From Sabellastarte sp. h YS-2021 (Eukaryota; Annelida; Polychaeta; Sabellida; Sabellidae): a stretch of 64,000 nucleotides of DNA. Below are positions 11,283 to 21,420 of this stretch, in pieces. The notes beneath the pieces were generated by a model. That model searched no databases, was not told the origin of the DNA, and was given only the letters and a program-made list of their open reading frames with translations. How positions within the stretch are numbered: position 1 is the first letter of the stretch; the number at the start of each line of letters is the position of its first letter. Made by a program: the position numbers and the translations under genes. Location of the stretch: contig OZ024936.1 in the NCBI GenBank assembly GCA_964017235.1, positions 51,263,028 to 51,327,027 of the forward strand. The letters run 5' to 3'.

Positions 11283-11795
11283 GCCTCTCTTACATCCTGT
11301 CGTACGTGTATAGACACGTAAGTGTGCTGCAAATATTGTTGAAAAATATGAACGCAGCCTGGTAGTGGGGTAGTAGAGATTTGCACTTGCAAACAATGTG
11401 TATTCTCCCAACAACAGTGTCACTTCTTGAAGACCAAAGAAGAAATTGTGACTAGCTACAGGTCGTACAGTGGGTTTATATACATGCAAGGTACACTTGA
11501 GTGTATCTTACAGTATGTCTAAATAATATAAATAATTGGGGAGAACCTACAACACTTGCAAGGAGAATGCACGTGTGCAAGTCTCTTGTAAGTTACCCTT
11601 GAGGCATGGATGCGTTTCTAGATATCTTGCGTGCACACAGGGAAAATGTGTATGCCAATTTTCATTGCAGGGCCTGTGCGACGTTGATATTTTGTTGTAA
11701 AATCGTAAGTGTGCCTTGAGGGTCCCTTGCAAATCAGGCGATTTTTCTCTGTAACCAGGACGTACGTGCACGTACGATGGGATGTAACAGAGGCT
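11283..11795. mobile_element. Family E: 513-bp element with inverted ends, flanked by TTAA
   Basis: The left end GCCTCTCTTACATCCTGTCG and the right end (reverse complement GCCTCTGTTACATCCCATCG) are near-identical inverted repeats, followed on both sides by GTACGTG. TTAA lies at 11279-11282 and 11796-11799, adjoining the inverted ends apart from one extra T on the right. TTAA target duplication is typical of the piggyBac and Kolobok superfamilies, so assignment there is inference. A perfect 16-bp palindrome, CGTACGTGCACGTACG, lies at 11761-11776 next to the right end. No transposase frame is present, so the element is non-autonomous. Open frames on the - strand (11217-11489, 11547-11771) run inside it and are not called. 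Confidence 0.8.
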
Positions 11796-11939
11796 TTAAC
11801 TATACAAGGATCAAACCTAAAATATAAATACAATATACGTTTATCTGTGGTAGAAAATGCCAGTGTATGGAGCAGTGATCAGTGATCACCCACAATTATT
11901 AAGCCAGTGCAATAGCTGTGTTGCAATAATATATTCCGC

Positions 11940-12215
11940 TGTTGTTACAAGGTCTTAATTGGGAAAAAGCCATAGACCACAGCAATGTCCTGGCAATGGT
12001 TATTTTGTTTTAAAGCTATGTGACTGATGGTTTGTGAGTATGTGTGTATAGGATCACAGTGCTGCAAGCTTTACACCAAGTGGGTGTGTCTAATCACCCA
12101 CATAATGACAAGACAATACGAGATGCTGGATGAAATGGATATGTCATCAGCCAATTGTAGAATGCTCAGCTACAAGAGGATGCTAAAGGCTAAGCTTTAC
12201 TTCAAACGTATTTCG
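11940..12215 (+). repeat. Repeat P, copy 1
   Basis: The segment matches 22825-23070 in order and orientation. Shared parts include TTAATT-GGA-AAAGCC, GTTTTAAAG, CTGATGGTTTGTGA, GGGTGTGTCTAAT-ACCCA and the best-conserved stretch at 12118-12155, starting ACGAGATGCTGGATGAAATG. The two copies diverge quickly outside. No SINE-type promoter boxes are evident. A 67-codon open frame (12027-12230) spans this copy, but copy 2 breaks the same frame. Confidence 0.8.
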
Positions 12216-12240
12216 GTGTTTCATGGTTGAAATAATCTGG

Positions 12241-13672
12241 GATAAAGAAGAAAGAAATTCATGCTGTCTGATATATTTAGGGTCCAATAATTCGTATATT
12301 TAACACACACACACACACACAAAAAAAATGGCAGGATTATTGGTGAAATGTTGCTGTGATATTGAAAGCCTTTGGATATGTAAAATTATGTACATAACAT
12401 ACGAAGGATAATAGGTGTATATTGTTTATTCTTTGACCATCTATAGAATTGTTTCTTGAACTTGAGGGACATTATTCGCCCTTTAAAGGTAAGTTTGACT
12501 CTAGGTATGTGGTTTAAAGTTGGCGTATCTCTGTTATAATTTCTGTTATGTGGATTGTGTTGTCGCTATGGAATGTAATCTTCAGTAAAAGCATCATTGT
12601 AATCTCTCTGACATATAGAATAGTTTTCATAGATGGGTATATATTTCTAAACTAAACAAACATGCAATCAAATTATAAACATCATATATCATTTATGACG
12701 AAAGCATTACTGTATGATTACCGCCTCTCGAATCAGTTTTTAAAATAAGTCTAAACCAGTTAGATTAGAGAGATAAGTGAAGGTTAGTTTAGGTTTTCTA
12801 AAAAGATACAGCTTAAAGTCAAATATAAATGAACCTGTGTATCTTGTGAATGTTTTACATGTAGTTTATGTGTTTTGATAAAGGAACTTTAGATTACCAA
12901 CAATAATGATAACTCCACTACTATTGCATATTTCCTCTTCTGAGGTACGGGTGGTTTTCATAAAATTGTTATGCTTGAAACAGTTTCTTGTGCAATATGT
13001 TAATAAATTTTCACAACTTCTTCCAGTTATATAGCTTCTTGCATGTTATATAAAACACTGGCTTATTTAAGAAAAAATAGCCCTTGCCACCATAGTGATC
13101 ACCATATCATCATAAAGTTCACATTCAAAATTAAAAAAAAAATTGGGGAAACTGTTTAGGATTCTGGTGTCCATATTTTCTATCAGACACAACACTGCTT
13201 AAATGTATATCTGTTTCATACTTCATAATATCTCTCATATTTTCAGTTTAAAAAAGAGAAGAGACAGCTCTATACTACGTGGGAATTATATTAAGGACAA
13301 AAATACAGTGCACACTTGTCTAAGTTACTGATCTTTTTCTAAATTATGTTTTAAGCATGTTTGTACGAATGATCGAATCCAAAAGTTAATATGGAACTCA
13401 TACTGCTTACCTTGTCTTCATATCACACAGTTCCATAATGCCCTCTCAGGCTGCATACATGCAAAATCTTTAAAATATTGGGGCTTTCTTTTGACTACAT
13501 GCATATCATGCTTTCTGTAGTTTCCATGACGTTTACCAAGTCCAGATTTTCATTTAGGAAGGACATGGTTAACACAATATGGACAGCATTTTCAGGATGA
13601 GTAAGCTTTTTCAAAAGGTGTGTAAAGCCTACCATTACCTCTCATGTGCTAAGCCCCAATGTACAATCTTGT

Positions 13673-13673
<1 letters not shown>
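12241..13673. other. No gene called; short (AC)n at 12303-12320
   Basis: AT-rich DNA with an (AC)n microsatellite of about nine repeats followed by an A run. No other structure is recognised. Confidence 0.5.

Positions 13674-13711
<38 letters not shown>
13674..13711 (+). repeat. Uninterrupted poly-G tract, 38 bases
   Basis: A run of 38 G lies between TTGTC and TAAGCGGGGG. Runs this long can form G-quadruplexes and are prone to length change and sequencing error, so the exact count is uncertain. Open frames crossing it read as poly-glycine or poly-proline and are artefacts. Confidence 0.9.
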
Positions 13712-13712
<1 letters not shown>

Positions 13713-13984
13713 AAGCGGGGGAAAGAATAAGACAAAAATGCATACCAGGTTCATTTACGGAACAATAAGGCAAAATCAAATACATATTCATGTGTAATAG
13801 ACCGTCACACATCGGAAATGATAAAATATTTAATGTCCTCAATTTCTTTGTGAAAAATTTTATAATTTCCAATAGAGCACCGGTTAAAACTTCTTTCCCT
13901 CAGTTTGTTAATTTTAAAGAGACTTAAGGCCTGTATGGATCAATGAGGATGAAATAAGAAGCAATCCATTCTGATGTAATGTTC

Positions 13985-14200
13985 TGGGCTTAGTGATTTA
14001 GTGAGTTACACACTCGCCTCCCACCTCTGAGGTCAGTAGTTCAAACCCCAGACCAGGCCCTTTGTGGGAAAGTTGGTAGTTGCTTATCAAAGCCCGGCAG
14101 TTTACGGTGCAGAATCTTGACCATCCAGTATGTACTGGTTTCCTCTGCCCTTAAAACTACCCATCGTGATATAACCTATATACATTATATTGAAAGCTAC
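13985..14200 (+). mobile_element. SINE S1, diverged copy
   Basis: A worn A-box (TTTAGTGAGTTACACACTCG) precedes CCTCCCACCTCTGAGGTC and a B-box variant AGTTCAAACCCC. The body GGTAGTTGCTTATC, CAGTTTACGGTGCAGAA and CTGGTTTCCTCTGCCC follows. The 3' domain ends at ATTGAAAGCTAC and has lost GACGTAAAACCCC. No target duplication is obvious, so this is an old insertion. Confidence 0.85.
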
Positions 14201-14597
14201 AATGAACTCAGATAAGTCAAATTAAATCATATGAACTCCAATCATATGACACAATTTGACCTAGTTTGACAATACCTTGTCTATACACACCACAATAGTA
14301 CCTCACATATTGTGGGTAGTCAAAGCTGTATTTCATTCTTGAGGTTGAACTGAATGACCTGTGATATATTCTACAGTGATATGTGTGGATAATATTCTCC
14401 AGCTGAGTATATGAGTAATTCCTTTCTTAACACCTGTGATGAACAGTCTGCTGGCTTTGTGGGTGTGTTTTTATACCATCTCTACAGAAGTTAGCATAGT
14501 TTCTTGCCAGGAAGATTTTTCACTGTTGATATTTATTGGAGTAACCAGTTATGAAAAAATGCATTGTAAGGAAAATGAAATTCCCTATAGTATGTAA

Positions 14598-14629
14598 CAT
14601 TGTGTGTGTGTGTGTGTGGGGGGGGGGGG
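14598..14629 (+). repeat. (TG)n followed by a G run
   Basis: About nine TG units pass directly into a run of about eleven G. Confidence 0.85.
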
Positions 14630-14642
14630 CACCCTTTAAAAT

Positions 14643-14950
14643 GTAATACCCCATTCACACACCTGTCCTTCGACCTCCATCTGACATTTGTATGTGACCT
14701 TTGTGACACAGTGGCAAAACGTCCATTACCCTTTGTTTTTTATGGAAGTTTCAAATTGTTTAAAATTTCCGCCTCTGAATTTCGTACCGTGGGCACGTGC
14801 AGACGAATGTGAGCATGCGCAGATGGATTTCTTGGAGATCTAATGTAGTCACAAAATCACAAATGTATAAGGAATTTGCCACAAATGAAGGAAATACAAG
14901 GGTGGTTTCCTCACTGACGAATTCCATATGCGGTGGTGTGAGTTTTACAT
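14643..14950. mobile_element. Probable MITE, relative of the 7460 insertion
   Basis: It begins TAATACCCCATTCACACACC, and GGTGGTGTGAGTTTTA near 14932 is an imperfect inverted counterpart, so it may be a short inverted-repeat element of about 300 bp. The stretch around 14756-14825 (AAATTTCCGCCTCTG... GAGCATGCGC) matches the 7800-7855 region on the opposite strand. Open frames on both strands (14600-14812, 14760-14993, 14797-15021) are chance readings through it. Confidence 0.45.
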
Positions 14951-15015
14951 TTTCAGGCACCAGCTCTCCGTGGCACATATTTCTACAAATCATCTTTTTT
15001 TTGTTTAAGCGTGAG

Positions 15016-15232
15016 GTCTAGTGAGGCTTGAGCTTCTAGAGATCACTTTCTTTGTTTTTTTTGTCACCAGACTTTCAGGAATTGTGGTATAGTGTGATGA
15101 TTACCTGTCTCATCATTGAAGTTAAGCAGCAATGGGCTACGTTAGTACTTGGATGGTTGACTGCCTCACACTACTTGTGTCTCTGATGGCTTTGCAGCTC
15201 ACGCTAGTAGACCAAAACCCCTTTCAGCCTTG
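15016..15232 (+). mobile_element. SINE S4, 5S-rRNA-like core
   Basis: The core GAAGTTAAGCAG (15118-15129) and GTTAGTACTTGGATGG (15141-15156) match the internal control region of metazoan 5S rRNA genes in order and spacing, including the box-C-like TAGTACTTGGATGG. The 5' part contains ACTTTCAGGAATTGTGGTAT. The 3' part reads CTCTGATGGCTTTGCAGCTC and TAGTAGACCAAAACCCC. Three other full copies lie at 37315, 42432 and 51125. The 5' and 3' parts are not 5S sequence, so this is a SINE rather than a 5S gene. Confidence 0.85.
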
Positions 15233-15235
15233 GTT

Positions 15236-15348
15236 TTTTTTATGTCTCCGGACTTTCCTGGAGTGTGCACTACTCTTGTATAAAACCTAAGTTTCTAATT
15301 ACTTTGCAGCTCTCGTATATAGACTGAAACTAATTTCAGCCTCGTTTA
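15236..15348 (+). mobile_element. SINE S4, internally deleted second copy
   Basis: Directly after the copy ending at 15232, TATGTCTCCGGACTTTCCTG repeats the S4 5' part and TTTGCAGCTCTCGTATATAG, with TTTCAGCCTCG, repeats the 3' part. The 5S-like core is missing. The pair is a head-to-tail dimer whose second unit has lost its promoter region. Confidence 0.7.
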
Positions 15349-15431
15349 CTTTAATGCAAGACTGCAGTGTATTTGTTGCAGTATTTCTTTGTCTATTCTA
15401 GGGGTTTTATGACTAAATCGTATATTTACTG

Positions 15432-15667
15432 GGGGCCATGGTGGCAGAGTGGTAACACTCTTGCCTACCAACTCTGAGGTAAGGGTTCAGTTCCCGGCAT
15501 GGCCTCAAGTAGGAAAGCTGGTAGTTGCTTGCCGTTGGTCAGCAGTTTACAGTACAGAACCCTGATGAACTGTATGTACTGGTTTCCTCTGCCCTTCCAA
15601 CTACCCGTCGTGATATGACCTGTACAGTGTTGAAAGCGGCGCAAAACCCCAAATAAATAAATAAACA
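15432..15667 (+). mobile_element. SINE S1, full-length copy with target duplication
   Basis: The copy starts GGGGCCATGG. It has A-box TGGCAGAGTGG (15442-15452) and B-box-like GGTTCAGTTCC (15484-15494), the body GGTAGTTGCTTGCCGTTGG, and a 3' domain GTTGAAAGCGGCGCAAAACC ending in an (AAAT)n tail. An 11-bp perfect direct repeat, TATATTTACTG, flanks it at 15421-15431 and 15668-15678. This is the signature of LINE-mediated integration and marks both ends exactly. Confidence 0.95.
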
Positions 15668-15678
15668 TATATTTACTG

Positions 15679-16013
15679 CTACGCTTTGTCATTTGGCACT
15701 AAAGTTTGTGAATCGGGTTCATTAATATACCTAGCAAGCACTCCTTGATCGAAGCCCTCTGCTAAGATATCCTAGTATGCCTATATTGTTATTAGACCCA
15801 AATACTGTTTTTTTTTAAATTTCAACCCTTATAATGGGATAGCACGATCATGAAAATATCTAGTGTAAATTGAACACAAAGGCAACAGCATTGAAAATTC
15901 AGTGAAAATAAGACTTGCAAATTAGTGATTTTTTTATTAGGAGTATGAACCAGATCTTTTTAAAAAAAATTTAATCATTTCTTCCTGTGGTGAGGCCTTA
16001 CCCACATAACAAT
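15679..16013. other. No gene or repeat recognised
   Basis: AT-rich DNA with short T and A runs. Confidence 0.4.
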
Positions 16014-16918
16014 GTTAAATATAGACCATTTGTAAGATCAGATTTATATTAATTTTAATTGAAAGACTATTTGAAAAAAAAAACAAGTGTTAAGCCTTAT
16101 AATATACTTCATAGTTAATGTCACAGTTTTTCAGATGGGCGTTACAACGGGTTGCCTTATCAGAGAAGTGTGAATGGGTGTAAGATATATTCAAAACGTA
16201 CGTTGCAGGATCACCCAATGTGGTACGTTTTGAGGTCATTTTTTTACATTAATCTGCAGTAATTGACACATAATTGAAACATATTTCCGCGATGGGACAG
16301 TGATTGGGACTGGGAGGTATCCAGTCCCAAATAGAAGCAAATATACTCACTTGAAATGTTCTTAAAATGAAGATCCATGGGGGCTTAAGGATTGGTTAGG
16401 ATTCAGGTCGTTTGCAATATGTTTTGATACATAATATCTCTTACCACTCACAAGAGATTTAATGTTTATTTTTATTTATGTTTATTATTATTATTTTTTT
16501 AATTTTAATTTTTTTTGTGGGGTGGAGGATGGGGATAAGCCTTGTTTTGTCACATTCATTTTTAAAACACTTGCAATGACGAGATATGAACCAATCAACT
16601 AATGTCTTCCGTACATTGGCACAATTGAAACTGAAGTTATTCATGTAAACATGTTCTGAGTCAAGTTAATGTAAATGAATTTCAATAAAAACTTTCATTT
16701 ACACAAGCATACATGATAAAGAGCATTTATATCATAATAGGGTTACAATACTCAGGATGTTCCCGATTGAGGTTTTTAAGAGGAAAAAGATTAAAAAGAT
16801 TCACTTCCCGATTCCCAAATTTTCATGATCGGGAGCAAGGTTTACAGTATATCGTAGAAATAGTCTTTCAGTTAAAATTAATATAAATCTGATCTTACAC
16901 AATGGTCTATATTTAACT
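16014..16918. repeat. Long inverted repeat, two arms about 60 bp, 785-bp spacer
   Basis: Arm 1 (16014-16072, starting GTTAAATATAGACC) and the reverse complement of arm 2 (16858-16918) agree almost throughout, with shared interior GTAAGATCAGATTTATATTA. Neither the sequence outside the arms nor that just inside them matches. The spacer is AT-rich and has no transposase-like frame; the 61-codon frame at 16459-16644 (-) is not called. It could be a small foldback-type element or an inverted duplication. Confidence 0.8.
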
Positions 16919-17528
16919 GTCAAAATCCCTTACCCATGGCTTAATCCGTCATTTGTAAGCATATATTTACAGGACAGTATGATCAGACACTTGCCTGTCT
17001 TTAAAACTAAAGTTTTGTCTATTCACTGTGACAATAGGTTTTGTTTAAGGAAAGGGTAGGATGTGCTAATCATTTGATTATATCCAGACCCACAAAACAA
17101 ACATGAACACTCAGAGAGTGCTTCCCTCCGCCAATTACCAACGCATCCATCCAGTTACTTATAAATGTCAATCAAATTCTATGTCGACCCAAGACCCACC
17201 TACTTTGAAAATGTGATGTAAATTTGTGAGGTAGTCTCTTGCTAACAAACTGAATCCAACGATTGCTCCATAAGTATTTTTTTTCAGAATTACAATGCAA
17301 GGGGGGTGTGTTTCAGGAAAGGCTAAGACAAGCCATTCCCACTGACACTTCATACTTCATTTCCATGGTTATAAGTGCTTAATCAAGGATAAATTAGTTA
17401 TGGATCTCATTCAATAGCAAGCTGTTTATGAAGGCCAGAAAAAGAAAGATATCAATTGAAAGATACGAATTCATAAGCTATTAGATATATGGACACATGG
17501 TTCTTCAGGATGAGTTATTAAGTAATTA
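16919..17528. other. No gene or repeat recognised
   Basis: AT-rich DNA. The short frame at 17168-17353 (-) has no recognised domain. Confidence 0.4.
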
Positions 17529-18200
17529 CCCCCGCCAAGGAGGTTATGTTTTCGCCTGGGTTTGTCGGTCTGTCCGTCTGTTTGTTTGTTTGTGAAAAAG
17601 ATAACTAAAAAAATTATAGACAGATTTTGATAAAATTTTCACGATATGTCCAAAATGGTAAAAGGAAGAAGTGATTACATTTTGGGAGTGATTCGGATCA
17701 CTGTCTCGATCCATGAAATTTAATTTTAAAGAAAGATAGCTCAAAAATTTATTGAGGGATTTTGATGAAATTTTCAGGATATGTGAGAAATTGGTACAGA
17801 AAGAAGTGATTAGATTTTGGGAGTGATCTGGATCACCGTCTGGATCTTCTGGATTCCTGAATCTTTAAAGGAAGATAATTCGAAAAGTTATGGATGGATT
17901 CCGATTAAATTTTCAGGACATGTCCAAAATTGGACATGGAAGATGTGATTAGATTTTGGGTGAGATCTGAATCATTGTCTGAATCTTCTGGATCCAGGTA
18001 TTTTTTAAAGGAAGATAACTCAAAAAGTTATGGATGGATTTGGATGAAATTTTTATTAAATGTCTGAAATGGAACAAGGAACAAAGCGTAAAAAATACAA
18101 TATCAATGCTAATGGTAGGTTTTCAAAGCCCAGGAATTATTTTATGGAGTAGACGCAGCATTGGGTGACTGAGCTGCGTTAAGCTAAGTGCTCTTGTTTA
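17529..18200 (+). repeat. Dispersed repeat family A, full copy with four internal units
   Basis: It opens with CCCCCGCCAAGGAGGTTATG and a TCTGTTTGTTTGTTTGTG run. Four tandem units of about 138 bp follow, starting near 17599, 17735, 17871 and 18012. Each reads AGATAACTCAAAAAGTTATG or a close variant, then GATTTTGATGAAATTTTCAG, GTGATTAGATTTTGGGAGTG and GATCTGGATCACCGTCTGGA. It closes with GAGCTGCGTTAAGCTAAGTG and CTCTTGTTT, matching the ends near 50211 and 55255. The unit number seems to vary between copies. No protein is encoded. Confidence 0.85.
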
Positions 18201-18727
18201 GCTATCTCTTTATTTTTTTCTCCCTTTATTTTTTATTCTGGTAATTAAATGTTTGACCCCATGGCTTTACCATTTAGAATGGCTTTCTTGGATATTGTCA
18301 GTGAAAAAATTCAATACAATCCAGCTTTATTGTAAAGCAAAGAATCTGGGGAGTGTGTCCAATAAGAAGTTGGACTTAGTTATGCTCTAAAGACCAGGAA
18401 GCACCATAACAGATCAGATTCTATAAAGCTTAGATGCAATCCCTGTTTAAAGCAAACAAAATTGGGGAAATGAAATTCTTGTCAAAATTTGACCAGCTAT
18501 AACGAAGCATTGGTCAATTTAGTGTAAAAATTCCGCGGTGTATAGCTGAGTACACCTACCGATGCATTCAAAGTGGGAGAACTTTTTAAAAATTGTTACC
18601 TGTCAGGATTGATTGTATTGGTTTTGGTGCATTGCATACATCACTTCCAACATTATGACCCTATTGGTGCCACTGGTTTGTACAGGCCTTAAGAACATCG
18701 ACCCACCAACAGCTATGATTTGAATCA
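18201..18727. other. No gene or repeat recognised
   Basis: AT-rich DNA without distinctive structure. Confidence 0.4.
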
Positions 18728-18890
18728 AGGACAAAGGCCAAAAATGGGCTTTTACGTTCCGTTCAACAGCCAGGGTCATATTGGAACAGGTTCTCAGCAT
18801 TGTCACTGGTGGGAGTCAAAGCTATTCATAGAGGTTGACAACCTTGATTAGATGCCAAACCTTCTAACCCACTAGGCCATTGAGGACATT
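18728..18890 (-). mobile_element. SINE S2
   Basis: Read on the - strand, GTCCTCAATGGCCTAGTGGG gives an A-box-like TGGCCTAGTGG. The B-box region (GGGAGTCAAAGC on the + strand) is degraded. The tail reads CTGGCTGTTGAACGGAACGT, the 3' domain shared with S1. No clear target duplication is seen. Another open frame crosses it on the - strand and is not called. Confidence 0.8.
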
Positions 18891-18954
18891 GTTTTGAATC
18901 ATAGAGCAACTCTAACTGACCAAAGATGAATGAGCTGGATCACAACCGCCATTT

Positions 18955-20130
18955 TAGTCTACTTAGTTGTTTTATTGGCATTAGAACAAATTGCACTATT
19001 TTGGGTGTTTGAGTGTAACATTGTATTTTGTTGATTTTTAGTGATGAAGTTGTTTGCCTGTTGGAAGGCTATGTTGTATTAATTAATGTGTATATTTGTT
19101 GAGAGTCAATAGAAAGGCTAATTTTGTACTAAATAGGTAATGGTCAAATGTGTCAACTTATTAGATGTTTGTTGAGTACTGGAATAATTTGCCTTGAAAA
19201 CTTTGGTTAGTTTGGTGGATTTTGAGGGAATTTTGAAGTTTGAATTTGGTCAGTGGGTGTTTAGTGTTAGAAGTGTTTGGATATGGAATTAAGCTGTTTA
19301 ATACTTGGATTTGGAAACTGTGTTTGGTAAGTGAATTTCAACTATTGTGAGTGTTATATTCAACTGAATTTTAATGTAAATATATGTACTTTAGTTTTAT
19401 AATTGTTGATGCTGTAAGCAGAGTAAATTTAATTCTTATGATAGAAGCAAGCATTATGTGAGTATTAATAGACAGTGTGTACATGTAGGGGTTATTTGGA
19501 AGGTACATATTTGCTGTACTTTGTATTACGGGGTATTTGTCTGGAGTTGAGTTTTAATACTATCTTCAGTATCAAATGTATTTAGATCTGGTATATCTTA
19601 TGTGCTTAATTGCAGTAAGTTGTTTCCAGGTGTGCAAGTAATTGTTTGAGCAATTCTTAATTGGTTGTTCTGTGGTTATTACAGATGATTGTTTGGTTCA
19701 GTGCAGTTTGCCATCCATTGAGATGCACTACACATACACTACATATGTATTTGAAGGATTCATAGTCAGTGTTTTGAATGGGGTAATTTGAACATTGATT
19801 GTCTATAATATTATAATTTCATATGTTTGAGTCAGATGTTATTGGTTAGTAAATTTAGAATGTATGCAATTAAAATGGATTGATTTGGTAGATGGTCGAA
19901 TGGTTAGATTATATCATTAATAAGGAAGTATGATATGACATGTAAATAATCATATGGAGTATGTAGTTATATTATGTAAATATGGCTTGCTTTTATTATG
20001 GTCATAATATTTTATGCGATACAATATTAATAATAGTAATACAATACTAATACACTAATGAAAGTGTTGTATCTTTTGTGAAGGTTTTTCTTGCTGTGTA
20101 AGAATAAAGAAGATCACTGAATCTGTAATT
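18955..20130 (+). other. Strongly C-poor, G- and T-rich strand-asymmetric segment
   Basis: For about 1.2 kb the + strand has very few C while G and T dominate (for example 19201-19320), unlike the DNA on either side. AATAAA occurs at 20103-20108 near its right end. Such skew can arise in transcribed DNA, and AATAAA would fit a polyadenylation signal, so a long 3' untranslated region or non-coding RNA on the + strand is possible. No coding frame, splice site or downstream GT-rich element was established, so transcription is inference. Confidence 0.4.
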
Positions 20131-21420
20131 TATTGTGTGATCCCATCCCACTACATGTAGACAAATTATATTATATAAATTCAAACTAACTTGTTTTATC
20201 CATTTTTATCGTCTTGGGTTGTATAGTATGGTCAGAGTGCATACAGTCGTTTAACAATGACATTACACTATTTTAAACAATATGTTTTGTACAATATTGT
20301 AACATATTAATAACTTCAGGATGTATGCTCTTTATTGAGCCAAAACACATGTTGACTTGAGGACCTAAGGGCGGTATATAAAGCAAAATAAATGGCATAC
20401 ATGGAATGCTTGGCAATTTTATGCTATCATAGCAATCAACCAAAAGTAATCATATATTGGTTTTATTAGCTAAATTGCTGATGAATTTACTATGACTAAC
20501 CCAAACTGGAAAATTACAGACAACTGGATGACATTAACTGACCAATTTTCCAAACATGAGCTGAAATTCTTGGATGCTTATTAACCAGTTTAATTTCCAA
20601 ATAGCCGTTTTTATGTTTAATAAACCATCGAAGAAAAGCAAACTTATCATTAGCAATATAATCACTGGACTCCTATAGTGCCTAATCTCTATAACAGCAA
20701 ATTCTAAGCAACATGGAGCATAACAATCAATATGAATAAATAGAGGCAATCCACAGCAGACAACCTTAGTCTGTCTTCACTAGCAGTCTTATTCTTAAAA
20801 TAATCATGTTCTAATGATTTTATAAAGACTAGATATAGTTCCAAGAACATTTTAAAGTTGCACAAAGGTGTATTTTCTATACAGTTTTCTTCATAAGTAA
20901 CAAGTCTATACCAACAATCAAAATATTATTGCTGTCAGGTTTCTGCGGAGCTGTTGTATCTAATTTGTCATTTCAAGGGTTATAAGAATTTTCATTTTTA
21001 AAATAATTTTCTTTGAAAATGTTGCTTTATAGACTACTCTGAGAATAAGAGTAACACTAAGAATGAGAGTGTTTGTAAATATGCACCTATATTTCCTCAT
21101 CAATGTTTGCCTCTGATAAAGTTATAATGGTCAGATATCTTTCGTCATGCTAACAGTTAAACTTGATAAAATCAACTTGTACGAGTATCCAACGACTGAG
21201 TCAACCCAAGTTTAATTCAGAATTGTTTTTATGAAATGATATTTTCAGAAACCCATAAAACACACTCCTACTGGCTGCTACATATGAAACTCCATGTGTT
21301 TCTAGAAACACACAAGAACTGAAAATGAGACCTAATTAATTTTGACACCTGCTGCATGGATCTGTGTCATTTCTTTGCAAATGCCTATTGGACTTATGCA
21401 CCCAAAACAATAAACAAAAA
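20131..21420. other. No gene or repeat recognised
   Basis: AT-rich DNA with no sustained open frame. The skew of the preceding segment stops here. Confidence 0.45.

Noticed and set aside
12027..12230. A small conserved protein in repeat P
   Set aside because: The frame is open in copy 1, but copy 2 at 22825-23070 carries frame breaks and a stop within the best-conserved part.
13579..13872. Glycine- or proline-rich proteins on both strands
   Set aside because: Both frames exist only because of the poly-G run.
15100..15180. A 5S rRNA gene
   Set aside because: Only the internal-promoter part matches 5S. The 5' and 3' thirds differ, and the same chimeric unit occurs at four places, so it is a SINE.
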